Of a DNA stretch of 64,000 nt, positions 51,509 to 60,252 are shown piece after piece (within the stretch, counting starts at the first letter, position 1; each line of letters starts with the position of its first letter). The position numbers and the translations under genes were made by a program. The notes beneath the pieces are model-generated. The model searched no databases. It was not told the origin of the DNA and saw nothing but the letters and a program-made list of their open reading frames with translations. The DNA is from Devosia psychrophila (lineage in GTDB: Bacteria > Pseudomonadota > Alphaproteobacteria > Rhizobiales > Devosiaceae): assembly GCF_000971275.1 (NCBI RefSeq), contig NZ_LAPV01000134.1, forward strand, positions 78,720 through 142,719, in the 5' to 3' direction.

Positions 51509-52591
51509 TCAGGCGGCGGCGTGATAGGCTGTGCCGGCCTCGTCGAACACCATGGCTGCCTGACCATCGATCGCAATGCGGACAGGTTCCCCGGCCTGCA
51601 CGCTGCTAACGCCATTGTCCTCGGCCACGAGTGTCGAGCCGTCGGCAAGGCGGGTATAAATGAGACTGCGCTCTCCCAGGCGCTCGACCACGTCAGCGAC
51701 GCCTTCGATGTCGCCGTTGGGATCGATATGCGCCGCCTCGGCCCGGATGCCGAAGGTGAGGTTGCTGTTGGGAAGGCCCACGAAGGGTACCGAGGTCGTT
51801 ACCGGCTTTTGCCCGGCAAAGCTGAAGGCAGCCTTGCCGCCGACATCGCTCACGGTAGTCACCGGCAGGAAACTCATTGCGGGCGATCCGACAAAGCTCG
51901 CCACAAAACGCGTGGCCGGGCGGGAGTAGATTTCCATCGGCGTACCGATCTGCTCGATGCGGCGGTTGTTCATCACCACGATGCGCGTGGCCAGAGTCAT
52001 GGCCTCGGTCTGGTCGTGGGTCACAAAAATCATCGTCGCCTTGATGCGATTGTGAAGCTGCGCCAGCTCGAGCCGGGTGCGGACGCGAAGGCCCGCGTCG
52101 AGGTTGGACAGGGGCTCATCCAGCAGGAAGGCCTTTGGATCGCGAACGATAGCACGCCCGATGGCGACACGCTGGCGCTGGCCGCCGGACAGCTGCGCCG
52201 GTTTGCGCTCCAGCAACTGCGTGATTTCCAGCATGCGTGCTGCATCGTCGACGCGGCGGATGATTTCGGGCTTGGGCGTGCCGACGTTCTGCAGGCCGAA
52301 CGACATGTTATCGCGTACCGTCATATGCGGGTAGAGCGCGTAATTCTGGAACACCATCGCGACGCCACGCTCATTAGGCGGCAACTGGTCGACGCGACGA
52401 CCACCCAAATGGATTTCGCCCTCGGTGACGTCTTCGAGGCCGGCGATCATGCGCAGCAGGGTGGACTTACCGCAGCCCGAGGGGCCAAGGAAAACAATGA
52501 ACTCGCCCGACTGGATATGCATGGACACCTTGTCCAATACGCTAACCGCGCCAAAGGACTTGCTGACCTCTTTGAGGACGATATCCGACAT
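51509..52591 (-). CDS. Sugar ABC transporter ATPase (UgpC/MsmX/MalK type)
   Basis: ATPase of 360 residues. Walker A GPSGCGKST, signature LSGGQRQRVAIGRAIV, Walker B AFLLDEPLSNLDA, switch His VTHDQTEAM, then a TOBE/OB regulatory C-terminal domain (about 235-360). The ATG at 52591 with a good GGGAGAGG site gives the standard MSDIVLKEVSKSFG start. It is unusually the first gene of its transporter operon, downstream of the GH2 gene on the same strand but with its own promoter region and operator. Confidence 0.93.
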   Translation of the reverse strand: MSDIVLKEVSKSFGAVSVLDKVSMHIQSGEFIVFLGPSGCGKSTLLRMIAGLEDVTEGEIHLGGRRVDQLPPNERGVAMVFQNYALYPHMTVRDNMSFGLQNVGTPKPEIIRRVDDAARMLEITQLLERKPAQLSGGQRQRVAIGRAIVRDPKAFLLDEPLSNLDAGLRVRTRLELAQLHNRIKATMIFVTHDQTEAMTLATRIVVMNNRRIEQIGTPMEIYSRPATRFVASFVGSPAMSFLPVTTVSDVGGKAAFSFAGQKPVTTSVPFVGLPNSNLTFGIRAEAAHIDPNGDIEGVADVVERLGERSLIYTRLADGSTLVAEDNGVSSVQAGEPVRIAIDGQAAMVFDEAGTAYHAAA

Positions 52592-52627
52592 AAATTTCCT
52601 CTCCCGGGGCGCTTTGGGCGCCACTTG

Positions 52628-52660
52628 CTGCGAGCTCAGGGCCAAAACCCCGGCTCGCAG
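52628..52660 (-). promoter_or_regulatory. Leader hairpin upstream of the CUT1 ATPase gene
   Basis: Perfect 8-bp outer stem, CTGCGAGC and GCTCGCAG, enclosing a second partial GC stem (GGG/CCC around AAAA). It lies in the presumed 5' leader of the transporter mRNA, 37 bases before the start codon, and could be a leader structure or the terminator of the upstream GH2 transcript. Confidence 0.45.
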
Positions 52661-52718
52661 TCATTTGTAGTATTTTTCAGATGGAAGGCTTGGACGTCAA
52701 TCCCATTAGGCGAAATAG

Positions 52719-52746
52719 TATCACAAAACCGGATAAATATCACAAA
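52719..52746. promoter_or_regulatory. Candidate operator of the CUT1 transporter operon
   Basis: Two direct repeats of TATCACAAA (52719-52727 and 52738-52746) 19 bp apart enclose AACCGGATAAA. The AAACCGGATRAA core recurs before the GH51 gene. Downstream on the minus strand TTGACG and an AAAAAT stretch are possible promoter boxes. It most likely binds one of the two regulators in the sugar island. Confidence 0.5.
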
Positions 52747-52778
52747 TGTCGTCCGAGACGCATTTTGATAGGCGCCGA

Positions 52779-54632
52779 TCAGTCGATCGGCTCCGCGTCG
52801 TCCGCCGCTTGCCGGGCCTTGCGGCGGGCGTTGTCGACCTGCTCGTGGGGCACCGATGCGGCGGGAAGGGTGGTGATGTCGCGCAGTGTCTTGAATGGCA
52901 GTTTCGGCTCACGGCCGGCAGTTAGCAAGCCGTTAACTTCCTGCTCTGTGTCCGTGACCTGAGTGTAGCAATAGCCCGCCACATGAGGCATGGCAGCGAT
53001 AGCGGTGAAGATATCGCGCAGCCGGTCTTCGAAGTCGGCGGGGTCATTGACCGTGGAATAGCCGTGCCACTTTTCGCCCTGCTTGGGCAGGTAGCTGAGG
53101 CCGCCGAACTCGGTCAGCATCACCGGCGCATCGCCCAACTCGCGACCGCCGAGCACGATACGGCGGCGTGCCGGTCCCATGCCCTTCAGCATTGCCTCGA
53201 TATCGGCCGTTTCATGGAAACGGCTCGATAGGCCGGCGCCGTCTGGAGCGTAGTCGTGCACCGACCAGATGTCGCTTTCCACCAGTTCCCAGCCATCGTT
53301 GGAGATAACGGGGCGGCTGGTGTCGAGCGCCTTGGTCAGGTGATATAGCGCGCTGGCATAATGGGCCTGGTCGGGGCGGTCGGAGATCTGCGAGACGCCC
53401 CAGCTTTCGTTCAAAGGCACCCAGGCAACGATGCAGGGATGGCTCTTGTCGCGCCGGATGGCCGCCATCCATTCCTTGGACAGTCGCTCGATGGCGGAGC
53501 TGGAAAAACCATAGGCGCTGGGCATTTCTTCCCAGACGATAAGGCCCAGCACATCGCACCAATAGAGGAAGCGCGGGTCTTCGATCTTCTGGTGAATGCG
53601 GACGCCGTTGAAGCCCATTTCCTTGATGAGTTCGACTTCTCGCTTCAGCGCCTCGGGGCTCGGGGCCGCTAGATGGGATTCCGGCCAGTAGTTTTGGCCA
53701 AGCACCATGCGCAGGTAATAGGGCAGGCCATTGAGCAGGAAGCGCTGGGCACCGACGCCGACGCTGCGCAGGCCGAGATAGGACTTCACATGGTCCGGCC
53801 GCTCGCCATTGAGCACGACTTCTACGTCTACGAGGTTGGGACGCTCGGGGGTCCACAGCAGGTAATCGCGATGCACGCCGTTTTCGAGTTGCGGCACGGC
53901 AATGTCAAAGCGCAGCTCGGCCTCGGTCAACACCATGGTCTGCTGGGCCAAAAGCTTGCCCTGAGCGCTGAGCTTGACGGTCAACGACACCGGAGCCGTC
54001 GGCACGGTGTTGAGGCGGACTTCGCAACTCACACGATGATGCGCCAGATCGGGCACAAAATGCAGATCGGTCAGGTGCAGGGCAGGTACGACGCTGAGCC
54101 ACACCGGCTGCCATATGCCGCTGGTGCGGTGATACCAGATGGAGTGCGGCGCTTCGAGCCAGTCCTGCTTGCCACGGGGCATGCGGACATCCTGAGGCTG
54201 GTCCTCGGCGCGGACCACCACCACCTGATCGCCTTCGCCAAGAGCGTGCGTGACGTCGAGCGAGAATGGCACATGGCCGCCCTCATGATTGCCGACGCAC
54301 TGGCCGTTGACCCACACCGTCGCCGCATAATCCACGGCACCAAAATTGAGCAGCAGCCTCTCGCCGGACTGCACACTTGGCGCGGAAAACGTCCTGCGAT
54401 ACCAGATGACCGGGTGAAATCCGGTTTCGCGCAGCCCCGAAAGCTCGCTTTCGGGAGGAAACGGCACCACGATCTGGCGATCGAAAATGTCCGGCCGCTG
54501 CCACCAGTTTTGGCCGATACCTGTATCGCCGTCGTCATGAGCGAAGCCCCATGAGCCGCACAGATCGATCCAGTTGTCGCGCTGGAATTGCGGATCGGGC
54601 GCAAGCGTGGTTGTGGCTTGGATGTTGGTCAT
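52779..54632 (-). CDS. Glycoside hydrolase family 2 enzyme
   Basis: 617 residues without a signal peptide, so cytoplasmic. An N-terminal sugar-binding jelly roll (about 20-180) is followed by an Ig-like domain (about 185-290) and a TIM-barrel catalytic domain (about 295-600). Catalytic residues are the acid/base Glu409 in PLNESWG and the nucleophile Glu508 in LTEFGG. The family covers beta-galactosidase, beta-glucuronidase and beta-mannosidase; the exact activity is not readable. With the downstream CUT1 transporter it would cleave imported oligosaccharides. It diverges from lacI across a perfect operator. A C-terminal Ala/Arg-rich tail of about 20 residues is extra. Confidence 0.9.
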   Translation of the reverse strand: MTNIQATTTLAPDPQFQRDNWIDLCGSWGFAHDDGDTGIGQNWWQRPDIFDRQIVVPFPPESELSGLRETGFHPVIWYRRTFSAPSVQSGERLLLNFGAVDYAATVWVNGQCVGNHEGGHVPFSLDVTHALGEGDQVVVVRAEDQPQDVRMPRGKQDWLEAPHSIWYHRTSGIWQPVWLSVVPALHLTDLHFVPDLAHHRVSCEVRLNTVPTAPVSLTVKLSAQGKLLAQQTMVLTEAELRFDIAVPQLENGVHRDYLLWTPERPNLVDVEVVLNGERPDHVKSYLGLRSVGVGAQRFLLNGLPYYLRMVLGQNYWPESHLAAPSPEALKREVELIKEMGFNGVRIHQKIEDPRFLYWCDVLGLIVWEEMPSAYGFSSSAIERLSKEWMAAIRRDKSHPCIVAWVPLNESWGVSQISDRPDQAHYASALYHLTKALDTSRPVISNDGWELVESDIWSVHDYAPDGAGLSSRFHETADIEAMLKGMGPARRRIVLGGRELGDAPVMLTEFGGLSYLPKQGEKWHGYSTVNDPADFEDRLRDIFTAIAAMPHVAGYCYTQVTDTEQEVNGLLTAGREPKLPFKTLRDITTLPAASVPHEQVDNARRKARQAADDAEPID

Positions 54633-54669
54633 GGTTCCTCCGGTTCAGTGACCAGCTCTCTGAAGGCCG

Positions 54670-54693
54670 GCTTGCTAAATTTGTTTAGCAAGC
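54670..54693. promoter_or_regulatory. LacI-family operator between GH2 and lacI
   Basis: Perfect 10-bp inverted repeat, GCTTGCTAAA and TTTAGCAAGC, around TTTG. It is in the 107-bp gap between the divergent GH2 and LacI-family genes, the classic position for a repressor that controls its neighbour and itself. No second copy is seen in the window. Confidence 0.82.
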
Positions 54694-54739
54694 TGAGGCA
54701 GGTGCGCTATCTTGTCAAGGATGGCGACAGGGAGGCGAC

Positions 54740-55753
54740 GTGAAAAATCGGGTGAAAATGGTCGATATCGCGCGGGCTGCGAATGTCTCGCGCACTGCAG
54801 TTTCGCTGATCCTCAACCAGATTCCTGGAATGCGAATAGCCCCGGCAACGCGCCAACGCGTGCTCAATATCGCCCGCGAGCTCGGCTACGACCCCGGCCC
54901 CAGGCTTGAGAATTTAGGCCAGGAAAACAAGCGGCTGTTTGGCGTCCTGATCAATGAAATTTCCTCAGCCTACCCGATCGATCTCATCTACGGGCTACAG
55001 AGTTGGGCCAATGGTCAGGGCGTTCAGATCATCATCCAGGTCTCGGATGGCATCCCCGACCGGGAGCTGGCGGCACTCGACAACTTTGCCCGATTCGGGG
55101 TGCAGGGCGTCGTATATGCCAGCAGCTTTTCGGCCATAGCTGAGCCGCCCGAAGCGCTTGGCAGCTTTAGGCACGTGATGCTGAATTGCCGGCGCGAGGA
55201 CAGCTCCGGCTTTGCCGTGCTGCCGGCAGAACGTCATGGGGGCGCTGTTGCAACGCAGCATCTGGTCGACATCGGCCGTCGGCGCATTGCCACCATAACC
55301 GGCGATCCTTGGCAATTTGCCAGCAGGGAGCGACTGGCCGGCTATCGCCGCACGCTCAACAAAGCGGGCCTCAATCTGGGCAAGACCTATGAGGGAGTGA
55401 GCGATTGGGGCCATGTCTCCGGCTACCGGGCGGCGCGCGAACTGTTTGCTCTCGACCAACCCCCAGACGCGATCTTTGGGCAGAACGACATCATCATACG
55501 AGGGGTGTTGGCGGCAGCACGCGACGCCGGATTGCGCGTGCCGCAAGATTTGGCGCTCGTCGGCTATGACGATCGCGAATTTGCGAAATTCCAGGAGATA
55601 ACCAGCATCACGCTGCCTTTTGTCGAGATGGCAGAACGCGCCTTAGGCGAGTTGGCGGGCATCGGCGAGCTGGGCAGCAAGACGGTGTTTCTGCCCGGAA
55701 CCCTCGTTCCAAGAGGGAGCTCAATCGATACAACAACGGGGCTGCCGACTTGA
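54740..55753 (+). CDS. LacI-family transcriptional repressor
   Basis: 337 residues. The N-terminal helix-turn-helix with hinge is at residues about 6-55 (MVDIARAANVSRTAVSLILN and the RIAPATRQRVLNIARELGY hinge). The periplasmic-binding-like effector domain follows from about 65. GTG at 54740 is preferred because AGGGAGG lies just upstream; an ATG at 54758 is a possible alternative. It is divergent from the GH2 gene and most probably represses it through the adjacent palindrome in response to a sugar. Confidence 0.92.
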   Translation: MKNRVKMVDIARAANVSRTAVSLILNQIPGMRIAPATRQRVLNIARELGYDPGPRLENLGQENKRLFGVLINEISSAYPIDLIYGLQSWANGQGVQIIIQVSDGIPDRELAALDNFARFGVQGVVYASSFSAIAEPPEALGSFRHVMLNCRREDSSGFAVLPAERHGGAVATQHLVDIGRRRIATITGDPWQFASRERLAGYRRTLNKAGLNLGKTYEGVSDWGHVSGYRAARELFALDQPPDAIFGQNDIIIRGVLAAARDAGLRVPQDLALVGYDDREFAKFQEITSITLPFVEMAERALGELAGIGELGSKTVFLPGTLVPRGSSIDTTTGLPT

Positions 55754-55806
55754 TTACATCAGAACTTTTGATACACACTTCGCCCAGGTCTTGAATTTGG
55801 GATGCC

Positions 55807-56733
55807 ATGAGCCGCAATTTTTTGGTTATCGACCCTGAAGATGGCATCGCGGTGCTTAAGGGGCTAGCGTCATCCATCCGCATCAAGATGCTGAAGCTGT
55901 TGCATGTCGAGGGGCCGATGAACGGCAACGACATCGCGGCGCGACTGGGGCTGCCGCAATCGACCGTATCGACGAATTTGCAGATTCTCGAGAGCGCCGG
56001 ACTGATCCGCACCGAGACGCAAAAGGCCCGCAAGGGTAACCAGAAGATTTGCCATTCCACCTTCGACGAGGTGCTGGTGATGTTCAAGGAAGACATTAAA
56101 CCGCGCTCGAACGTGATCGAAGTGGCAATGCCGCTCGGACTTTACACAAGCTGCGAGGTGTCGGCGCCATGCGGTCTGTGTTCGGTGGACGGCATCATTG
56201 GATTGCTGGACGTTCCAGACACGTTTCTCGACCCAGGACGCATGAAGACCGGCCTTATATGGTTCACGCGCGGCTTTGTGGAATACCAGTTTCCCAACAA
56301 TGCCAAGCTTGCGCAAAACACCATCGAGGTGATGGAATTCTCGATGGAGTTAAGCTCGGAAGTGCCTGGAACCTCGGCAGATTGGCCTAGCGACATCACA
56401 CTATCGGTCAATGGCACCGAGATTGGCACCTGGATGTCGACCGGCGACTACGGCGACAAGCGCGGCGTCTATACGCCTAACTGGTGGAAGCTAAAGGGCA
56501 GCCAATATGGCAAGCTCAAGAGCTGGCGTGTGACGACGGACGGCACCTATGTAGACGGCATGAAGATTTCGCCGGTATCGCTGGTCGATCTGGACCTGGC
56601 CAATCACCGGTCGATACGGCTACGAATTGCGGTGAAGGAGGATGCACTGCATCCCGGAGGCATCAATATTTTTGGCCGAGGTTTCGGAAATTACGACCAG
56701 GACATCATCTTGCGCCTGCAAACGGCGCGTTAG
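55807..56733 (+). CDS. ArsR-type winged-helix regulator with a C-terminal beta-rich sensor domain
   Basis: 308 residues, about three times a normal ArsR. The N-terminal winged helix (about 12-95: VLKGLASSIRIKMLKLLHVEG, IAARLGLPQSTVSTNLQILESAGLI) is ArsR-like but has no ELCVCDL metal site. The remaining ~205 residues carry a cysteine cluster, C116, C122 and C125 (SCEVSAPCGLC), then strand-rich sequence with many aromatics (NWWKLKGS). I do not recognise a named domain; predicted transcriptional regulators of this overall type exist (COG4189-like), without known ligand. It lies 54 bases after lacI and 139 bases upstream of the GH51 gene, whose promoter holds a CCGGAT palindrome. A role as sensor of an arabinose-type sugar is inferred. 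Confidence 0.75.
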   Translation: MSRNFLVIDPEDGIAVLKGLASSIRIKMLKLLHVEGPMNGNDIAARLGLPQSTVSTNLQILESAGLIRTETQKARKGNQKICHSTFDEVLVMFKEDIKPRSNVIEVAMPLGLYTSCEVSAPCGLCSVDGIIGLLDVPDTFLDPGRMKTGLIWFTRGFVEYQFPNNAKLAQNTIEVMEFSMELSSEVPGTSADWPSDITLSVNGTEIGTWMSTGDYGDKRGVYTPNWWKLKGSQYGKLKSWRVTTDGTYVDGMKISPVSLVDLDLANHRSIRLRIAVKEDALHPGGINIFGRGFGNYDQDIILRLQTAR

Positions 56734-56840
56734 CCGGATAGTCCCGTGAATGGCCCCAACAGGGGCGTCCGTGTGAAAAATGGCGCGCGACACTCTTGCA
56801 CCCGTCGAACGTCATCGTTATTACCGAATTCATGATACAA

Positions 56841-56855
56841 ATCCGGAAACCGGAT
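56841..56855. promoter_or_regulatory. Candidate operator of the arabinofuranosidase gene
   Basis: Perfect palindrome ATCCGG-AAA-CCGGAT, 17 bases before the GH51 start and just upstream of its AGGGAGG site. With flanking bases it reads AAACCGGATGAA, matching the core in the CUT1 promoter at 11 of 12 positions. The ArsR-type regulator gene is directly upstream. Confidence 0.55.
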
Positions 56856-56872
56856 GAAAAAGGGAGGCCGCG

Positions 56873-58384
56873 ATGAAGTCGACGGTTATCGCGAACAAAG
56901 ACTTTACGATTTCCAAGATTGATGGCCGCGTTTATGGCGCTTTTCTGGAGCACTTGGGGCGGGCGATCTATGAAGGCATCTACGAGCCTGATCATCCGAC
57001 GGCAGATGAAAATGGCATGCGTGGCGATGTCGTTGACCTCGTCAAGAAGCTCAATGTTCCAGTCGTGCGCTATCCCGGCGGCAATTTCGTTTCAGCCTAC
57101 AATTGGGAAGATGGCGTCGGCCCGCGTGAACAGCGCCCGGTTCGTCTGGACCTCGCCTGGCATACCTCGGAGAGCAACGCCGTCGGCATCCACGAATTTG
57201 CCGACTGGTGCGCCACCGTTGGCACGGAGATGATGCTGGCCGTCAATCTCGGCTCGCGCGGCGTCGACGAGGCGCGCAATTTTCTGGAATACGTCAATCA
57301 TCCCGGCGGCTCCTATTGGTCCGACCTACGGATCAAGAATGGCCGCAAGGAACCTTTCAACGTTAAGTTGTGGTGCCTGGGCAACGAGATGGACGGGCCG
57401 TGGCAAGTCGGCCAGAAAGACGCGACCGAATACGGCAAGCTCGCCGCCAATACAGCGCGTGCCATGCGCATGTTTGACAAGTCTCTGGAGCTGATCGTCT
57501 GCGGTTCATCCAACCCGGACATGGCCAGCTATCCCGACTGGGAACGGATCGTCCTCGAGCACACCTATGACGAGGTCAACTACATCTCGCTGCATATGTA
57601 CTTCGCCAATAGGGACGACAACACGCCCAATTTCCTCGGTCTGGCGGAGAAACTCGACACCTATATTGAGACCGTTGCCTCGACCATCAAGCAGGTCAAG
57701 GCCAAGCGCAAGTCGAAGCGCGATGTCTACATCTGCTTTGACGAATGGAACGTCTGGTACCATTCCAACAAGAAGGATCGCGAGATCCTCGAAGGCAACA
57801 GTGGCTGGCCGCATGCGCCGGGACTGCTCGAAGACATCTACAATTTCGAAGACGTGCTGATGGTGGGGTTGATCCTCAACACCTTCATCCGTCGCTCGGA
57901 CGTTGTGAAGATCGCCTGCATCGCCCAGCTGGTGAACGTCATTGCCCCGATCATGACCGAAAAAGGCGGCCCGGCTTGGGCGCAGACCATCTACTACCCC
58001 TATTACTTCGCCTCTGTGTTTGGCCGCGGCACCGCCCTGCAGCTACAGGTCAATTCGCCAGCCTATGCAACGACGCATGCCGCTGAAACGCCGTTTGTCG
58101 ACGTGGCGGGTGTTCAGGCCGACGATGGCACACTGACATTCTTCCTGGTCAATCGGCATACGAGCGAAAGCATTGAGACCGAGGTCGACCTGCAGGGCTT
58201 TACAGGCGGTGTTGTGATCGACCAGCAAGTGATGACCAATCCCGACCTCAAGGCCGTCAATACGGCCAACGAGCAGGATAAAGTGGCGCCACGCAAGGGC
58301 GACGATGCCAAGATCGTCGGCAGCAAACTGTCGGTAAACTTGCCGCCGTATTCGTATCAGATGGTCCGGGTGCGCGTGAGCTAA
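56873..58384 (+). CDS. Alpha-L-arabinofuranosidase, glycoside hydrolase family 51
   Basis: 503 residues, no signal peptide, so it acts on imported arabino-oligosaccharides in the cytoplasm. An (alpha/beta)8 catalytic domain (about 25-380) is followed by a beta-sandwich domain. The acid/base Glu172 is in WCLGNEMDG and the nucleophile Glu291 in ICFDEWNVWYH; VVRYPGGNFVSAYNWEDG and the HMYFANRD segment are also typical. It releases L-arabinose from arabinan and arabinoxylan fragments. The gene stands downstream of lacI-arsR and is convergent with the YtfQ-type transporter operon, whose likely substrate is a furanose sugar. Confidence 0.95.
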   Translation: MKSTVIANKDFTISKIDGRVYGAFLEHLGRAIYEGIYEPDHPTADENGMRGDVVDLVKKLNVPVVRYPGGNFVSAYNWEDGVGPREQRPVRLDLAWHTSESNAVGIHEFADWCATVGTEMMLAVNLGSRGVDEARNFLEYVNHPGGSYWSDLRIKNGRKEPFNVKLWCLGNEMDGPWQVGQKDATEYGKLAANTARAMRMFDKSLELIVCGSSNPDMASYPDWERIVLEHTYDEVNYISLHMYFANRDDNTPNFLGLAEKLDTYIETVASTIKQVKAKRKSKRDVYICFDEWNVWYHSNKKDREILEGNSGWPHAPGLLEDIYNFEDVLMVGLILNTFIRRSDVVKIACIAQLVNVIAPIMTEKGGPAWAQTIYYPYYFASVFGRGTALQLQVNSPAYATTHAAETPFVDVAGVQADDGTLTFFLVNRHTSESIETEVDLQGFTGGVVIDQQVMTNPDLKAVNTANEQDKVAPRKGDDAKIVGSKLSVNLPPYSYQMVRVRVS

Positions 58385-58411
58385 GCCGCTTTTCCCAGAC
58401 CAGCAGTTAGA

Positions 58412-58438
58412 GGGTCGCGCCCAAGCGCGGCCCTTTTT
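58412..58438. terminator. Bidirectional terminator between GH51 and the phytanoyl dioxygenase-like gene
   Basis: Stem GGGTCGCGC with GCGCGGCCC (one G-T pair) around CCAA, followed by TTTTT on the plus strand. It lies between the convergent stops at 58384 and 58445 and ends the plus-strand transcript cleanly. Confidence 0.88.
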
Positions 58439-58444
58439 GTTTTG

Positions 58445-59266
58445 CTATTCGGTGCCCATGACCAGGCCTTCGATATCGTGCTTTTGTGTGACCGGCACGA
58501 GTTCGTCGGCAACCCGGCAAACCAGGTGATCACGGACAATCGGCGGCAGGGCGTCATGATATTGCTGGGTGACCATCATGTCGTGCAGTTCGGCATGTCC
58601 GGCGCCGGGTGAATCGACCCCGAGCACCAGCACCGGCCGGGCGATCGGCGAGTCGTGCCGCGTCCCACGATGCATCATCAGCGCCGAGCGGCAGGAGATG
58701 TCGCCAAGCTGCGGATGCTTGCGCAGTGCCCGCTCGGTGTAGCGATCCCAGGAATCCTTCTCCGGGAACATCTCGTGTTTCCAGCTGCGGCCATCGTCAT
58801 ATTGCGTGCCAGGGGCACATTCGAACGGGCCCATGTCAGGGGTGACATCGACGCCGGTCAGGTTGAAGGCCAGCGAGGTCAGGCGCTTGTCGTTGTAGGT
58901 GTCCGGTGGCGACGGAAAATCGCGATGCCAGGGCTGGTTCATCGCCCCTTGGAAGGGTGTGTCAAAGCCGATTTCAACGATCTGATAGTCGTCGCCCAGC
59001 ACCGCGCGGCACATGCCCACCACCCAGGGATGGGTCGTCAGTTCGACAAAGCCGCCAAATTCTTCGGGATGGATTTCCACATACCAGCGGCGCGGGCCCC
59101 GACCGACGGCGCCGCCCGGCCGCTGGATCGCGGCCCAAAACGCCTTCATCATGTCTTCGCGCATTGCCTCGGCCCATTCCCGGGAGAAGGCGGCTTTGTG
59201 TCCCACAATGCCATCCTGCATAAGGGTGGCGTGATCGTTTTCGATGGAGAGGACTGGATCGGTCAT
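58445..59266 (-). CDS. Phytanoyl-CoA dioxygenase (PhyH)-family protein
   Basis: Fe(II)/2-oxoglutarate dioxygenase fold, 273 residues. Iron ligands are H114 and D116 (WHRDFP) with the distal His at 199 (MMHRGTRHDSP), and R210 may bind 2-oxoglutarate. It is the last gene of the operon SBP-ATPase-permease-permease-phyH, 17 bases after the permease stop. PhyH-family members hydroxylate many small molecules, so sugar-derived compounds or plant metabolites imported by the transporter are possible substrates. The association with a furanose transporter is unusual and no function can be claimed. Confidence 0.85.
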   Translation of the reverse strand: MTDPVLSIENDHATLMQDGIVGHKAAFSREWAEAMREDMMKAFWAAIQRPGGAVGRGPRRWYVEIHPEEFGGFVELTTHPWVVGMCRAVLGDDYQIVEIGFDTPFQGAMNQPWHRDFPSPPDTYNDKRLTSLAFNLTGVDVTPDMGPFECAPGTQYDDGRSWKHEMFPEKDSWDRYTERALRKHPQLGDISCRSALMMHRGTRHDSPIARPVLVLGVDSPGAGHAELHDMMVTQQYHDALPPIVRDHLVCRVADELVPVTQKHDIEGLVMGTE

Positions 59267-59283
59267 AAGAGGTTTTCCTTCGA

Positions 59284-60252
59284 TTAGGTTCTAGTAGTCT
59301 CGCCCGCAACCAGCCGGGCTTGAAGAATGACGACCACCAGCAGGAACGCCCCGCGGATTACTGATTGCCAATAGGCGGAGAGCGATATCCAGCCCAGGCC
59401 ATTCTCGAAATTCAGCACCGTGAACAGGATGCCGAGCAGCAGCACGCCCGCCAGTGTGGCGCCAACGGACCCGACCCCGCCGGTCAGCAGCGTGCCGCCG
59501 ACCACCACCGAGGCGATGGCAAACAGTTCCCAGCCCACACCCTCGATAGGCTGGCCGGCGCCGAACTGGGCGGCGAGGACAACTCCAGCAAGGCCCGCCA
59601 GCCCCCCGCTGGCAACATAGGCAAGTGTCTTGATGCGATCGGCGGGAAGACCCATCAGCTTGGCCGATTCCTCGCTACCACCCACCGCGAGCACCCCGCG
59701 GCCGGTCGCCGTGTAGTTCAACACCAGCCACCCGAGGATAAAGGCGATCGTGGCAATGATCGCCGGGATCGGCAGACCGATGAAATTGCCCTGGCCGAGT
59801 TCGGTGAAGCCGGATTGGTAAGACACCGGCACCGAGCGGTTGTTCGCCAACAGGAGCGCGGTCCCGCTGGCGGCGAGCATCGAGGCGAGGGTGGCGATGA
59901 ATGGCATGATGTGCATGCGGGTGATCATCACTGCATTGATCAGCCCGACCACAAGGCCGACAGCCACGCCTGCAACCACACCCGCAACTGGTCCGTAAGG
60001 GCTGGCATAGGCGGCGGCGACACTGCCCAGCGCGGCGACCGTGCCGACCGAAAGATCGATCCCGCCGGTCATGATGACGAAGCACATGCCCAGCGCCACC
60101 AGGGCGAACATCGAATTGTAGCGAAGCACGCTCATGATATTGAACAGGCCGAGAAAATTCTCATAGCGAAGGTAGCCAAAGAGGATCAGCAGGGCGAGTG
60201 CGATGAGCACTCCATAGGAGCCCACCATGCGGGCGAGGTGAATGCGGGTCAT
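59284..60252 (-). CDS. Furanose ABC transporter permease (YjfF-like, CUT2)
   Basis: Permease of 322 residues with about nine to ten membrane segments. The BPD_transp_2 signature near residue 60 (MCFVIMTGGIDLSVGTVAALGSV) and the later GVVLAAQFGAGQPIEGVGWELFAIASVVVGG mark the ribose/galactofuranose permease family. It pairs with the next gene upstream, overlapping by 4 bases, as YjfF does with YtfT in E. coli. The paired non-identical permeases are a feature of the YtfQRT-YjfF group. Confidence 0.88.
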   Translation of the reverse strand: MTRIHLARMVGSYGVLIALALLILFGYLRYENFLGLFNIMSVLRYNSMFALVALGMCFVIMTGGIDLSVGTVAALGSVAAAYASPYGPVAGVVAGVAVGLVVGLINAVMITRMHIMPFIATLASMLAASGTALLLANNRSVPVSYQSGFTELGQGNFIGLPIPAIIATIAFILGWLVLNYTATGRGVLAVGGSEESAKLMGLPADRIKTLAYVASGGLAGLAGVVLAAQFGAGQPIEGVGWELFAIASVVVGGTLLTGGVGSVGATLAGVLLLGILFTVLNFENGLGWISLSAYWQSVIRGAFLLVVVILQARLVAGETTRT

